Source: Streptomyces qaidamensis
Lineage (GTDB): Bacteria > Actinomycetota > Actinomycetes > Streptomycetales > Streptomycetaceae
Length of the DNA stretch: 64,000 bases
NCBI RefSeq assembly: GCF_001611795.1
Contig: NZ_CP015098.1
Coordinates: 6,634,001-6,698,000 of the forward strand
Reading direction: 5' to 3'
In this document: positions 41,609 through 50,958 of the stretch, piece by piece
Numbering within the stretch: position 1 is the stretch's first letter
Layout of the letters: each line of letters starts with the position of its first letter
Translations under genes and position numbers: made by a program
Notes under the pieces: model-generated
Told to the model about the DNA's origin: nothing
Databases searched by the model: none
Seen by the model: only the letters and a program-made list of their open reading frames with translations

Positions 41609-44600
41609 TCAGTGGTCGCCCTGCTCCAGGGCTGCGAGACGGCCGTTCAGGTCCTTCACGGCGGCGATCAGGTGGGAGACCAGGACGTTGTTGTTCAGGC
41701 CCTCCACCTCGCCGTCGGTGTTCAGGACCACGGCGTCCGGGATGTGCTCCTGGACCTCTTCCGCGATCAGGCCCGCCTGGCGGGTCCGGGCGGTCACGAC
41801 CCCTTGCTTCCAGTCGAAGGCGACCGGTCGGAGGTCGTACAGGGGGATGCCCTGCGAGGTGTCCAGATCGGCGACGTTCTCCTTCCAGCGGATGGAGGAG
41901 GTCTCCCTCACGAGCTGGCCCGAAGATGAGACGACGGCCGCGCCGGTGCCGGTGGGGAGCGGCGTCTCGAACGCCCAGATCGTGTTGCCCGAGGGCTTGC
42001 TCATCCGGACACACACGACGTCAGCGACTCGAAGGATCAGGTCCTGACCGCTCTTGGCGTTGACGTGCGTGGTGCCATTGGCGAGCTGCTGGAGGGCGTA
42101 CGCCGAGCTGGTGTAGTTGTCGGAGTGCGCCAGCACAATCGAGCCGTCCCGGGCCGGGAGCGTCCCGATCTGACCGGGGCCCACACGGATCGAGGAGTAG
42201 TCCCGGGAGCCGTCGGCATAGAAGTCATACCGGTTGTTCGACTCGTTGTACTCGATCATCTCCGAGTTGTTGTCCAACTCGTTCTGACGGCTCTGGAAGT
42301 GCACCTGGCGCTGGTTGGCGTACAGCTTGCCGACCTCGACCTGGGTGTTGCCCGTGTCGGCCTCGTAGAACTTGAAGAGGCCAAGCGAGTCCCCGACCAA
42401 CGTGGCGTGCTTCAGGTACGAGTTCGTGGAGGCGTTCCACATCAGCTTCCCGTTGGAGCCGATGTCCAGGACGGCGTCGGTCATCTTGACCAGGGGCATC
42501 AGGAACTCGGCCTGGCCCACGGTGCCGTCGCTGGTCTGGAACTGGATGCGCGCGGTCCCCGAGGCGTCCTGGTTGGCCGAGAGCAGGTTGATCACGGCCG
42601 AGCCGTTGGTGGAGCTGGTGAACCGAGGGGAGCGGAGCGTCATGGACGCCCTGCGGTTCGCTGCTCCGGTGGGGGCCGCGCTGACGTTGATGTACCCGCC
42701 GCGCTGCTCCGAGGAGTCGCCCGTGTAGAACCACATGAACGCCGTCGCCGGAGCACTTCCGTCCTCGGGTGCTGGGACGTCTCCCACCGCGATGCCGGGA
42801 GCGCCGGAGCCACCCTGGCCCGTGCGGAAGTTGCGGGCCACGATCTTGCCGTCACCGCTGATCTGCCAGCCCGTGGTGCCGCTCGTGTAGTTGTCCGAGC
42901 GGATGATCCCGGCCGAGCCGCCCGCGATGACGATCTCCTGGGAGGAGATCGTGCCCGCCGTGAGCTTGGAGGCCGAGAGGTTGGCGACCTTGGCGTTGGT
43001 GATCGCGGCGTCCGCGATGTTCGCCGTGTCGATCAGCAGCGCTGTGACCGAGGCCGAGGCGCTGGCCGGGGACTTGTTGCCCGAGCGGTCGACGGCGATG
43101 ACTCGGACGTACCGAGTGGTGGCGTCGGGCACCGGGAAGGTCCCCACGGCCGCCACGCTGTTGACGAGCATCCCGGAGTTGGCCGTCATGGTGCCCACGA
43201 GGGTGGCCGAGGAGGCAGTGAACCCCGAGGACGTACCGTCGTGGACCTCCAGGGCCGCGAGGTCGTTCTCCAGGTTGTAGGTGCCGCCGCTGGCCTTGCC
43301 CAGCGTGTGGACGACCTGAATGTTGAGCGCTGAGCCGGCCACCGTGGGAGCCGCCGGAGTCGACGGCGGAGTGACGTCTCCCTGGGCCACCGTGGTCTCG
43401 TCCGCCGACCAGGCCCCGTTGTTGCCGTTGGAGTCCACGGCCCGGACCGAGATGACGTACGAGACGCCCGGCTCCAGGCCTTCGATGGCGAACTGCTCGA
43501 TGCCCCAGGCTGCGTACGCGGACTGGAAGACCGTGCCGCCGGAGGTCCTCCAGCGCACCTCGTAGTGGTCGCCGTCGATGACCGTGGAGCCGTCGGTGTT
43601 CAGCGGCTGGTCCCACTGCACGATGATCCGCGAGCGGGTACGGCCCTGGGCGTCCTGATAGTTCGAGGTGGAGAAGGGCGTGTTGAGCGGCGGGGCCCCG
43701 GGGACCGAGGTGTCCACGCTGGGCCGGGAGCCGATCGGCTGGCCGCTGGAGGACGTCAGGGTCCGGGAGATGCCACCCACGGTGATCGAGGTCGAGCCCG
43801 GGGACTCGAACTCCACGTAGTCCGTGAGGTCGTACCAGGTGCCGTCCTGGGCCCGGAAGGCCACGGTGTGGCCCTGGGTGATGGGCCAGGAGGTCTCGGA
43901 GACCCGGATGGCCACCGGGTTGACCCGCTGGCCCCGGAACGTGATCTCGTTGTCCAGGTCGACCAGGCCCGAGTCGGGGTCGTACGCATAGACGTAGTCC
44001 CCGACCTCGAACGATCCCCGGATGTCGTAATCCGCGGCGGACAACGTCAGGGCCTCGCGAGGGCTCGTGAAGCGGTTGAGCTGGAGCTGTGCCCGAGCGT
44101 CCGCGTTGCCCGTGGAGGTGTCCGACTCGGAGACCAGGCGGGTCATCTGGACCGCGTTGCCGTGGAGGTCCAGGTACGGGTTGGCGATGATGTCCGCCGA
44201 GCCCGTGGCGATCGACTCGCCCTCGCCCTCGGCGAGGAGTACGACCCGGGTCGTGAAGTCCTCCACGTCCCGCTGGGTCTCGAAGTCCCCTCCCAGGGAC
44301 GTCAGATCCATGTCGTAGCCGCTCGCCAGGGAGGCGACAACGCACGTGGGCACGGAGACGTAGAGGTCGCTGACCTTGCCCGCGTCCAGCGTGCCGTCCC
44401 CGTTGACCCGCCACTCCACCGGGTTGTCCCGGTCGGTGGTGAAGACCCCGCAGACGTACGTGATCGCGGTCCGGGGGTCCTCGAAGCGGTGCGTGCCCGT
44501 GTACGTCCCGCCGACCGTGTGGAGGGTGCCCTCCTCCACGGCCCCAGAGGACGGCAGGAGCGCCCGGATTGAGTTGGCGAAGGTCTGGGCCGTCAAGGCC

Positions 44601-44914
44601 ACGGGAGCCTCGTAGACGGCTCCCTTGCCGTCCTCGTCCCCGAGCCAGATGGCCATGCTCGCACCGGAGATCCGGTAGGCGTTCAGGCCGTCCGTGGGGG
44701 CGCCACGGTTGCCGGAGATCTCCTTGTTCCGAACCACACCGACATACCGCGCGGCCGTCAGAAGGCCGTCTCCGTACTGGGCGGGGTCGAGCCGACCCGG
44801 GACGATCGCCAGGTGGCCGAAGAAGTGGATGGCGTCCAGGACGTCCCGAGGAGTGGCCGGGGAGAGGTTCAGCTCCCACGAGCCGGGGGCCTGGAGGACT
44901 TCCTTGACGCTCAT
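41609..44914 (-). CDS. Large minor tail protein with FnIII repeats and S74 chaperone end
   Basis: 1101 aa. N-terminal 390 residues start SWELNLSPATPRDVLDAI and resemble the actinophage Gp37-like tail-tip domain. Two fibronectin type III repeats follow (about 420-515 and 525-630). Then comes IADAAITNAKVANLSASKLTAGTIS, a trimerising junction, and a beta-rich shaft. The last 85 residues (SSIRWKENVADL to LIAEEVQEHIPDAVV) are the Peptidase_S74 intramolecular chaperone, which cuts itself off after trimer folding; the Ser of its SxIRxKE motif and Lys are present. Overlap-free, 5 nt from the previous gene. Confidence 0.85.
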   Translation of the reverse strand: MSVKEVLQAPGSWELNLSPATPRDVLDAIHFFGHLAIVPGRLDPAQYGDGLLTAARYVGVVRNKEISGNRGAPTDGLNAYRISGASMAIWLGDEDGKGAVYEAPVALTAQTFANSIRALLPSSGAVEEGTLHTVGGTYTGTHRFEDPRTAITYVCGVFTTDRDNPVEWRVNGDGTLDAGKVSDLYVSVPTCVVASLASGYDMDLTSLGGDFETQRDVEDFTTRVVLLAEGEGESIATGSADIIANPYLDLHGNAVQMTRLVSESDTSTGNADARAQLQLNRFTSPREALTLSAADYDIRGSFEVGDYVYAYDPDSGLVDLDNEITFRGQRVNPVAIRVSETSWPITQGHTVAFRAQDGTWYDLTDYVEFESPGSTSITVGGISRTLTSSSGQPIGSRPSVDTSVPGAPPLNTPFSTSNYQDAQGRTRSRIIVQWDQPLNTDGSTVIDGDHYEVRWRTSGGTVFQSAYAAWGIEQFAIEGLEPGVSYVISVRAVDSNGNNGAWSADETTVAQGDVTPPSTPAAPTVAGSALNIQVVHTLGKASGGTYNLENDLAALEVHDGTSSGFTASSATLVGTMTANSGMLVNSVAAVGTFPVPDATTRYVRVIAVDRSGNKSPASASASVTALLIDTANIADAAITNAKVANLSASKLTAGTISSQEIVIAGGSAGIIRSDNYTSGTTGWQISGDGKIVARNFRTGQGGSGAPGIAVGDVPAPEDGSAPATAFMWFYTGDSSEQRGGYINVSAAPTGAANRRASMTLRSPRFTSSTNGSAVINLLSANQDASGTARIQFQTSDGTVGQAEFLMPLVKMTDAVLDIGSNGKLMWNASTNSYLKHATLVGDSLGLFKFYEADTGNTQVEVGKLYANQRQVHFQSRQNELDNNSEMIEYNESNNRYDFYADGSRDYSSIRVGPGQIGTLPARDGSIVLAHSDNYTSSAYALQQLANGTTHVNAKSGQDLILRVADVVCVRMSKPSGNTIWAFETPLPTGTGAAVVSSSGQLVRETSSIRWKENVADLDTSQGIPLYDLRPVAFDWKQGVVTARTRQAGLIAEEVQEHIPDAVVLNTDGEVEGLNNNVLVSHLIAAVKDLNGRLAALEQGDH

Positions 44915-44918
44915 CCGC

Positions 44919-46568
44919 TCACCTCCGGACGGGATAGACCGCCTCCGGCAGGGAGGCGATGTACTGGTTGCGAAGGTCGGTGGCCGCCTCGCCGGACGGG
45001 ACCGCTGTGCGGAGCTTCATCTCGTCGGCGTACAGGACGACCGAGGAGGCCGGGGTGCCGGGCAACCGGGCCTTCAGGCTCGCCTTCACCGCGTTGGAGG
45101 GGGCCGTGGCGGTGACCGAGTAGAAGGTCCACAGCCCAGCCCCGAGGGCGCTGACAGTGCCCTGAGAGGTCAGGAGGTTGGCGTTGCTCACGTCCAGCCA
45201 GTCGATGGCCAGGTTCACCGTGCCGTGCCCGGCGGGCGAGTAGAGCCACCCGGTGCCCGTATACGACTGGCCCACGGTGACGGCCGGGGAACCGGTGGCC
45301 GTCATGGAGATCAGCGGGGTGGCGGTGACGCCATCGGGGGTGAGCTTGTACGAGGCCACGCCCAGGTGGGCGAAGTCCGTGGAGCGTCCTCCGGTCCCGC
45401 CCGAAGCCGTCCACCCGGAGGCGTCCGTCTCGAAGTACGGGTTGGCGTTCAGGACGGGCTGGCCGCCCACGAGCCCCAGGAAGAAGTCCAGGGACGTTGT
45501 GGAGGACCGGGTGACCCCGCCGTCCGCGTGGCCCGTGAACGTCCGTGCAGAGCCCGCCAGGAAGGCGTTGCCGTCCGCGTCCTCCGAGGCCGCCGAGACG
45601 TACCCCGAGGAGGCCGTGGAGGTGGGCCCCTCCGGCGTCGCCAGGGACACGGAGAGCGTGGAGGACGCCCCGGTCTTCAGGAAGCCCTCGATCAGCCGGG
45701 AGCCGCGCCGGAGGCTGAGGTCCAGGGTCACCCTGCCGGGCACCGAGGACTTCACCAGCCGCACGATGACGTGTTCGGGCTCGTTGCGGAGCAGGGAGGC
45801 GCTGTCCCAGCCCGTGAGCACTGAGCCGGCCGTCACGTTCCACTGCTTCGTGAACCACGATCCGCCCGCGTAGGACTGGACGGCGAGGGTCGAGCCGGAG
45901 CCCGGCCCGACGCTGACCAGGCCGTTGCTCAGGGACCAGCCGGTGGCCGCCAGGAGGCGGTCCGTGCCGGTGACTTCCCGGCCCGTGCTCGTGGTGAAGC
46001 GGACCCGTCCGGCCATGTAGGCCGAGGGGCTGCACCCCCAGCGCGGGGAGACGTTGGCGGGGATGCCCCGGTACACGGTGATCGCCCCGTCGGCCCCGGT
46101 CCTCGTGAGGATGCTGGGAGCGGTCGAGCCGGTGAAGTACCCGTAGTGCCCGATGGGCGGGGCGTGCCAGCGCTCTCCGGTCAGGGAGAAGTCGTTCTGG
46201 CGCACTGCACCCGTCAGGCGGCTCTGGAGGTCCGTCTCGTTCTCGGTGCCCGCCCTCGTGAGGTCGAGCTTCCAGTCCGAGAGGAGGACCTCGTTCTTCC
46301 ACTCGGTCAGATCCGCGGTGACCCCGGTGACGAGGTAGAAGCCGTTGCGCTCGGGCTTGTCCTCGAACGTCACCGGGAGGACGGAGCCCTCCAGGGCCAG
46401 CAGGTCGTCATGACGGTCCACGAGCTGCTGGCGCGTGAGGGGCGGGGACGCCTCCTGGCCGGAGACGGAGAGCGTGCGCTTCTCGCCTCCGGACTCGGAG
46501 ACCTTGAAGACCTCCCGGAGGGCCAGCCGGCCCACCGTGAGCGTCCCCCATCCACCGGACTCGGGCAT
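44919..46568 (-). CDS. Distal tail / minor tail protein
   Basis: 549 aa, beta-rich, no TM. N-terminal 130 residues resemble a Dit-like ring domain (VGRLALREVFKVSESGGEKR then LLALEGSVLPVTFED). Later parts contain carbohydrate-binding-like jelly rolls (residues 300-520, e.g. PYFETDASGWTASGG and AVTVGQSYTGTGWLYSP). Position between tape measure and the S74 tail protein supports tail-tip function. Start abuts the tape-measure stop. Confidence 0.75.
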   Translation of the reverse strand: MPESGGWGTLTVGRLALREVFKVSESGGEKRTLSVSGQEASPPLTRQQLVDRHDDLLALEGSVLPVTFEDKPERNGFYLVTGVTADLTEWKNEVLLSDWKLDLTRAGTENETDLQSRLTGAVRQNDFSLTGERWHAPPIGHYGYFTGSTAPSILTRTGADGAITVYRGIPANVSPRWGCSPSAYMAGRVRFTTSTGREVTGTDRLLAATGWSLSNGLVSVGPGSGSTLAVQSYAGGSWFTKQWNVTAGSVLTGWDSASLLRNEPEHVIVRLVKSSVPGRVTLDLSLRRGSRLIEGFLKTGASSTLSVSLATPEGPTSTASSGYVSAASEDADGNAFLAGSARTFTGHADGGVTRSSTTSLDFFLGLVGGQPVLNANPYFETDASGWTASGGTGGRSTDFAHLGVASYKLTPDGVTATPLISMTATGSPAVTVGQSYTGTGWLYSPAGHGTVNLAIDWLDVSNANLLTSQGTVSALGAGLWTFYSVTATAPSNAVKASLKARLPGTPASSVVLYADEMKLRTAVPSGEAATDLRNQYIASLPEAVYPVRR

Positions 46569-48748
46569 CAGACACGCTCCCTGTCGTACTTCCGGAGCGC
46601 TTCCTTCATCTCCGCCACCATCTGCTCGGCGACCTTGCGGCGCTGGGCAGGGCTGGTGAAGTCGAAGGAGCCGCTGACGTGGACGGAGAGGTTCTCGATG
46701 TGCGTCCCGGTCCTGGGCGTGGCCCCGACGGGACCGGAGAGGCCCACGGCGGCCTGGGCAGGCGCGAGAGCGCCCTCCATGGACCGCTTGACCTGGTAGC
46801 CCTTCTGGTCGATGCCCTCGGCCAGGCCGGTCATCATCGACTGGCCGGAGTACAGGGTCCAGCCCTTGCCCGAGAACGGGCCCTCCTTAGCCGGGGAGAA
46901 CGGCAGGAGGTTGCGGGCGTCCTTCAGTACGCCGCCGATGGCGTCCTTGACGTTGCCCGCCATGTTCTTGATGCCGTCGATCAGGCCCTGGATGATCTTC
47001 CGGCCGGACTCCCTCAGCCACGAGGCCGCCCCGGAGAGCGCGCCCATGACCTTGCCCTTGATCCCGGAGACTGTGGAGGCGATCCGGCCGACGGCGTTGA
47101 CCACCGCGTTCTTGGCGTTGTTGATGCCGTTCGAGATCGTCGTCCTCACCCAGTTCCAGGCGGTCGACGTGGCGTTCTTGATCGTTCCCCAGATCGATGA
47201 GATGCGCGTGGAGATCGCTCCCGTCACGGTGGAGATCACGGTCTTCACGCCGTTGATCAGCTCGGAGACCTTGTTCTTCACCCAGGTCCAGGCTGCGCTG
47301 GTGGCGCTCTTGATCTTGTCCCAGTGCTTGATGATCAAGCCGGGGCCCGTGAAGTTCAGGAAGATCTTGACGATGAAGTCGATCGCCTTGCTGATGAAGT
47401 CCTTGATCCCGTTCCAGATCTGCGAGGTCTTGGTCTTCACCGAGTTCCAGGCGCTGGCGATGCCGTCCTTGGCTGTGTTGAACCAGCCCGGGATGGTCTC
47501 GGTGAAAAAGCCCGCGACCGGCTGGAAGATGTTGTTGCGGATGAAGTTCCAGACGGTGGCCGTGGACTCCTTGATCCAGTTCCAGGCGGCTGTCCACGCC
47601 TTCGAGAACCAGTCGGTCTTGGTCGCGATCAGGACGATCGCCGCGATGAGGGCCACGATGCCGATGACGACCCATGTCATCGGGTTGGCGAACAGAGCGG
47701 CGTTCAGCGACCACTGGGAAGTGGTCCAGATGGCGTTGCGCAGAGCGACGATGGCCTGAGCTGCGGACCACAGCTTCATCGCGATGACCAGCGTGGTGAT
47801 GATGCCCGCCAGGGCGGACAGGACCGGCGTCGGGACGTTCGCGATGATCTGCGCGAAGCTCTGGGCCAAGAGCAGGGTCGCCCCAGTGAAGGGCGCCAGG
47901 GCCATGACGATGTTGCCCACGGCCTTGGCCAGGTCGCCCACGATCTCAAGCAGCCGAGGGCCGTTTTCCTGGGCGTACTGGACGAACTTCTGGAAGCCCT
48001 GCGACTGGCCGAGACCCTGGCCCCACTCGGCGAAGCGGGCTGTCATCTCCGCGAAGCCGCCGGACATCTGACCACTCAGGGGCAGGAAGGCCATGATGAT
48101 GCCGCCCACGCCCTTGGCGATGTTCTTCGCGCCCTCCAGCAGGTTCGTGAGGTTGCCGCCTGCCGTCTCCGCGAGCTTCTTCGCGAAGCGGTCGACGGCC
48201 CCGCCGTTCACGGCGGCCTCGATCTCGTCCATGAAGCCGCCCAAGGCGGTGGCCGTGGCCTTCACCAGAGGCGTGAGAGAGGGGAGGATCTTGCGCAGGA
48301 TGCCGATCCCCTGGGTGAAGATCGGCATCGTGGTGCTGGCCAGGGAGTCCGACCACTTGTCGAAGTCTCCGCGCAGGCCGATGAAGGCCCGAGCGGTGTC
48401 CCTCGTAGCCGGAGGCATCTTGGCCAGAGCGTCGTTGTACGCCTTCTGCGCGGCAGCAGCCTTCTCGCCACCCTCGGCGGCTGCCTGCTGTGCCTTGTCG
48501 TAGAGCTTGACGGCTTCGCTGACGTCCTCGAACTGCGGCTTCACCGCTTGGGTGAAGGCCGCCAGTCCCGCACCGGCGGAGGCGAAGGCCGTAACCATGC
48601 CGCCCGCCGCGATGGCCACGCCTGAGCCGGCCGCCATGGCGGTGGGGCCCAGGAGGGTCAGCTTGGCGATGAACTGGTTGACGCCACGGATCGCGCCGGT
48701 GGTGTCGGCATCGACGTCCACGAAGGCGCTGGCGATCTGGAACGACAC
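46568..48748 (-). CDS. Tail tape measure protein
   Basis: 726 aa. Long helical protein: Ala/Gly-rich N-terminus, hydrophobic helices at about 310-390 (LVIAMKLWSAAQAIVAL, WVVIGIVALIAAIVLI), then repeated Trp/Ile-rich units (SSIWGTIKNATSTAWNWVR, NAWNFIRNNIF-like) every 20-40 residues. It ends FSPAKEGPFSGKGW and VAEQMVAEMKEALRKY, typical for siphovirus tape measures. By the usual 1.5 angstrom per residue the tail would be roughly 100-110 nm. GTG start, 4 nt after the end of the frameshifted chaperone. Confidence 0.92.
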   Translation of the reverse strand: MSFQIASAFVDVDADTTGAIRGVNQFIAKLTLLGPTAMAAGSGVAIAAGGMVTAFASAGAGLAAFTQAVKPQFEDVSEAVKLYDKAQQAAAEGGEKAAAAQKAYNDALAKMPPATRDTARAFIGLRGDFDKWSDSLASTTMPIFTQGIGILRKILPSLTPLVKATATALGGFMDEIEAAVNGGAVDRFAKKLAETAGGNLTNLLEGAKNIAKGVGGIIMAFLPLSGQMSGGFAEMTARFAEWGQGLGQSQGFQKFVQYAQENGPRLLEIVGDLAKAVGNIVMALAPFTGATLLLAQSFAQIIANVPTPVLSALAGIITTLVIAMKLWSAAQAIVALRNAIWTTSQWSLNAALFANPMTWVVIGIVALIAAIVLIATKTDWFSKAWTAAWNWIKESTATVWNFIRNNIFQPVAGFFTETIPGWFNTAKDGIASAWNSVKTKTSQIWNGIKDFISKAIDFIVKIFLNFTGPGLIIKHWDKIKSATSAAWTWVKNKVSELINGVKTVISTVTGAISTRISSIWGTIKNATSTAWNWVRTTISNGINNAKNAVVNAVGRIASTVSGIKGKVMGALSGAASWLRESGRKIIQGLIDGIKNMAGNVKDAIGGVLKDARNLLPFSPAKEGPFSGKGWTLYSGQSMMTGLAEGIDQKGYQVKRSMEGALAPAQAAVGLSGPVGATPRTGTHIENLSVHVSGSFDFTSPAQRRKVAEQMVAEMKEALRKYDRERV

Positions 48749-48752
48749 GGGC

Positions 48753-49055
48753 TCACACCTCCACCCTCTCGACCAGGCCGGGGTCCAGGAGGCTCACGTC
48801 CTCGACGTGCGTCTCTGGGGTGGAAGTGCTGCTCACGCCCTGCTTGCGCTGCTCCTCGTGAGCCGCGCGGGCCGACATCACGCCCTGGAAGGCGTGCGTG
48901 CGAAGGGCCAGCGAGAGGAATCGGGGACCGCTGATCTCGTCCCGCTCAAGGTCGATGCCGTAGATGCCCAGGAAGTCGGCATCGAGGTCTTCCTCGTGCT
49001 CGGTGACCCAGACCCACTCGACGATCGAGCGCTTCAGCGCTTCGAGGCTTTTCCC
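48753..49055 (-). CDS. -1 frameshift extension of the tail assembly chaperone
   Basis: After slipping on the heptamer at 49049-49055, the -1 frame stays open for 98 codons, to the TGA at 48753. The encoded segment starts SLEALKRSIVEWVWVTEHEE and ends DPGLVERVEV. The full GT-like product is 229 aa (131 from the upstream frame). The segment has no start codon or ribosome site of its own. It fits the gpG-gpGT arrangement upstream of nearly every siphovirus tape measure gene. Confidence 0.85.
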   Translation of the reverse strand, partial: GKSLEALKRSIVEWVWVTEHEEDLDADFLGIYGIDLERDEISGPRFLSLALRTHAFQGVMSARAAHEEQRKQGVSSTSTPETHVEDVSLLDPGLVERVEV

Positions 49056-49441
49056 TGCTGGGCGGCCTGGCCGAAGGCGCGCTTCTGGATCTTGTCCAGG
49101 ATCGCGTCGTACTGCTCGTCGGAGACCTCGCCCTGCTCGTTGCAGGCGTTCAGAGCCTCCAGCGCCTCTTCGCCCAGGATCAATTCGATCCCCATCTGGC
49201 TGGCGACCTCCTGGCCGTGGGCTCGGGCCTCCTTGAGGACCCGCATGGTCATCCAGCGGGGGATGATCTTCGGGATCGTGTACACCGTGCCGTCGATCGA
49301 GAAGACGGGGATGCGCTCGATCTCCTCGGCCTGTCGCTGGCCGGTGGAGATCTCGATGATCTCCGGCTCCTGGACGTTGTCTTCGTACTGAACCGCCTTG
49401 GTCCTGGCGGTACTGGCCCGGGGTGTGCGGGCAGCAGCCAT
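49034..49441 (-). CDS. Tail assembly chaperone (gpG-like)
   Basis: 135 aa, soluble: Ala/Arg-rich start, then a helical domain (RWMTMRVLKEARAHGQEVAS, EEALEALNACNEQGEVSDEQ) ending QQGKASKR. Helps tail tube and tape measure assemble and is absent from the virion. AAGGAG precedes the ATG. Its last ten codons contain the slippery sequence GGGAAAA that leads to the longer product. Confidence 0.85.
   Translation of the reverse strand: MAAARTPRASTARTKAVQYEDNVQEPEIIEISTGQRQAEEIERIPVFSIDGTVYTIPKIIPRWMTMRVLKEARAHGQEVASQMGIELILGEEALEALNACNEQGEVSDEQYDAILDKIQKRAFGQAAQQGKASKR
49049..49055 (-). promoter_or_regulatory. -1 ribosomal frameshift site GGGAAAA
   Basis: In the zero frame the codons are CAG GGA AAA, exactly the X XXY YYZ phase needed for tandem slippage. 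Zero-frame stop follows 13 nt later. Confidence 0.85.
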
Positions 49442-49463
49442 GGGTGTGGCTCCTTCTGGATGA

Positions 49464-50021
49464 TCAGGCCGTCTGGTCGATGACCTTGTACGGGGCGATG
49501 GAGGAGGTGACGTAGAAGGAGGCCCACTTCACGGAGAACAGGGTTTGGTCGTCCTTCTTGTAGGTGGACTCGACCTTGTCGTTGGAGAGGACCTTCCGGA
49601 CGATCACGCGGCGACGGAAGCCCTGCGGGGCGTAGCCGTCGATCAGCAGGGCTCGGTACGTCGGCTGAGTGGCCGAGGTCGCGTAGGCGGGCTCGTACGA
49701 CTTGTAGCCCGTGCCAGAGGCCGTGGTGCCGCCGTTGAGCACGACCTTCAGGTTGTCCAGCGTGGCCTGGGCGAGGTTCGTCTCGACCGTCAGGACTTCC
49801 TTGGTCTTCCGGGCTCCGGGGACCTGGACGATCTGGTCGACTTCCAGCTCGGTGTACGTCTGGTCGATCACGAGCTTCACGCCGTCCTGCGTGCCGCCGA
49901 GATCCGTCCAGGCCACGCCGGGAGCGGTGTTGATCGCAGTGTCCAGGGGCTCGGTGGCGCCGAAGTCGCCGATGTAGAGATCGGCCGGGCCCATGATCAG
50001 GTCGGTGGTCGTGACGGCCAT
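49464..50021 (-). CDS. Major tail (tube) protein
   Basis: 185 aa beta-rich protein: ADLYIGDFGATEPLDTAINTAPG, then WTDLGGTQDGVKLVID and TYTELEVDQIVQVPGARKTK, which are typical of siphophage tube proteins. Located just upstream of the chaperone gene, as expected. No TM or signal. Confidence 0.88.
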   Translation of the reverse strand: MAVTTTDLIMGPADLYIGDFGATEPLDTAINTAPGVAWTDLGGTQDGVKLVIDQTYTELEVDQIVQVPGARKTKEVLTVETNLAQATLDNLKVVLNGGTTASGTGYKSYEPAYATSATQPTYRALLIDGYAPQGFRRRVIVRKVLSNDKVESTYKKDDQTLFSVKWASFYVTSSIAPYKVIDQTA

Positions 50022-50022
50022 G

Positions 50023-50193
50023 TCAGGCCCCCTTGCGCTGGGACGCCTTGGCGTCGGTGGTCTTGTCGGTGGCCTGGGCGGAGTCGCCCTCGGCCTCGTC
50101 GGGGAGCAGCAGGCCCTGACGTTGGAGGTCCAGGCGCTCGGCCTCGGTGACCTCGATGTCCAGGTGCGGCTGCATGGTGGTGCGAACCTTCAT
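50023..50193 (-). CDS. Small tail-region protein
   Basis: 56 aa, between tail terminator and tube genes. Sequence begins MKVRTTMQPHLDIEVTEAE with ERLDLQRQGLL and a charged Lys/Ala-rich tail. ATG at 50193 with GAAGGGACTTCCCCG-like spacing; stop is 2 nt before the tube ATG. Similar short proteins at this place in other actinophages are unnamed head-tail joining accessories. Confidence 0.6.
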   Translation of the reverse strand: MKVRTTMQPHLDIEVTEAERLDLQRQGLLLPDEAEGDSAQATDKTTDAKASQRKGA

Positions 50194-50251
50194 CGGGGAA
50201 GTCCCTTCATCAGCCGGGCAGCCGCGCTGGCCCGGGAAGCACTGCGGGGCG

Positions 50252-50680
50252 TCAGGCCGCCGACCAGTGAAGTTGCAGGTCGAACTGGACCCGGGCGAAC
50301 CGGGCTTCGTCCGACGGGATGCGGCGGGGCTCGGAGACCGCGTAGGCGGACTGCACGCGCACCGTGCCGAAGAGGTCGGGAAGCTCCGTCAGGCGCTGGC
50401 CGGCTGTGTACGTGGCCGCGAGGATGAGCGCCCCGAGGTGACTCGCCAGGCCCCAGGGCGGCTCAGGACTGCCGGGCGTGGCCGCCCAGCAGTCGACCTG
50501 GACGACAGGGCGCCGCATGGGCAGATGGATGCCGGGGGTGCCGCCGACGGTCATCACCTGCACGAAGCCGTCAGGCCAGGTCGTTGGGTCCTTGGGCAGC
50601 TCGGTGCCCACGTCCGCCTGCATGTCGGGGACCTGCTGGAGCCAGGCGGTGGCTACCAGCTCGGTGGAGGGGTAGGGCAT
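50252..50680 (-). CDS. Tail terminator / neck protein
   Basis: 142 aa alpha/beta protein with VQVDCWAATPGSPEPPWGLA and RVQSAYAVSEPRRIP. Fits by size and position (after HK97-gp10-like, before tube protein) with tail terminators. ATG shares a base with the previous stop (TGATG). Confidence 0.68.
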   Translation of the reverse strand: MPYPSTELVATAWLQQVPDMQADVGTELPKDPTTWPDGFVQVMTVGGTPGIHLPMRRPVVQVDCWAATPGSPEPPWGLASHLGALILAATYTAGQRLTELPDLFGTVRVQSAYAVSEPRRIPSDEARFARVQFDLQLHWSAA

Positions 50681-50949
50681 CAAGCCCGCTTCCGGTAGAG
50701 CGCGGGCCGGAGGAAGGGCTGTGCCCGCTGCTCCTCGGTGCCCAGCTCCACGTGGGACGCGTAGTCGGCCTCGGCAATGACCCGGTTGCCCTCGGGCCGG
50801 ATGGACGCCCGGAGGTGCCCGGTGTCGACCGGAGCCAGGCGCCGGGCATCCTCGGCCACCTCTTCTGTGATCTGCTCCGCCTTGCGGTCGGCCTCCCGCT
50901 GGATCTCCAGCTCCCAGCCGGAGTTGATGGTGATGCGTGTTCGGGTCAC
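50680..50949 (-). CDS. HK97 gp10-like head-tail protein
   Basis: 89 aa. Contains the family pattern RRLAPVDTGHLRASIRPEGN, then YASHVELGTEEQRAQPFLRP, in which PVDTGxLRxS and VExGT..QPFLRPA are diagnostic. AGGAGG precedes the GTG. Joins the connector to the tail. Confidence 0.85.
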   Translation of the reverse strand: MTRTRITINSGWELEIQREADRKAEQITEEVAEDARRLAPVDTGHLRASIRPEGNRVIAEADYASHVELGTEEQRAQPFLRPALYRKRA

Positions 50950-50958
50950 CGCGGCCTC

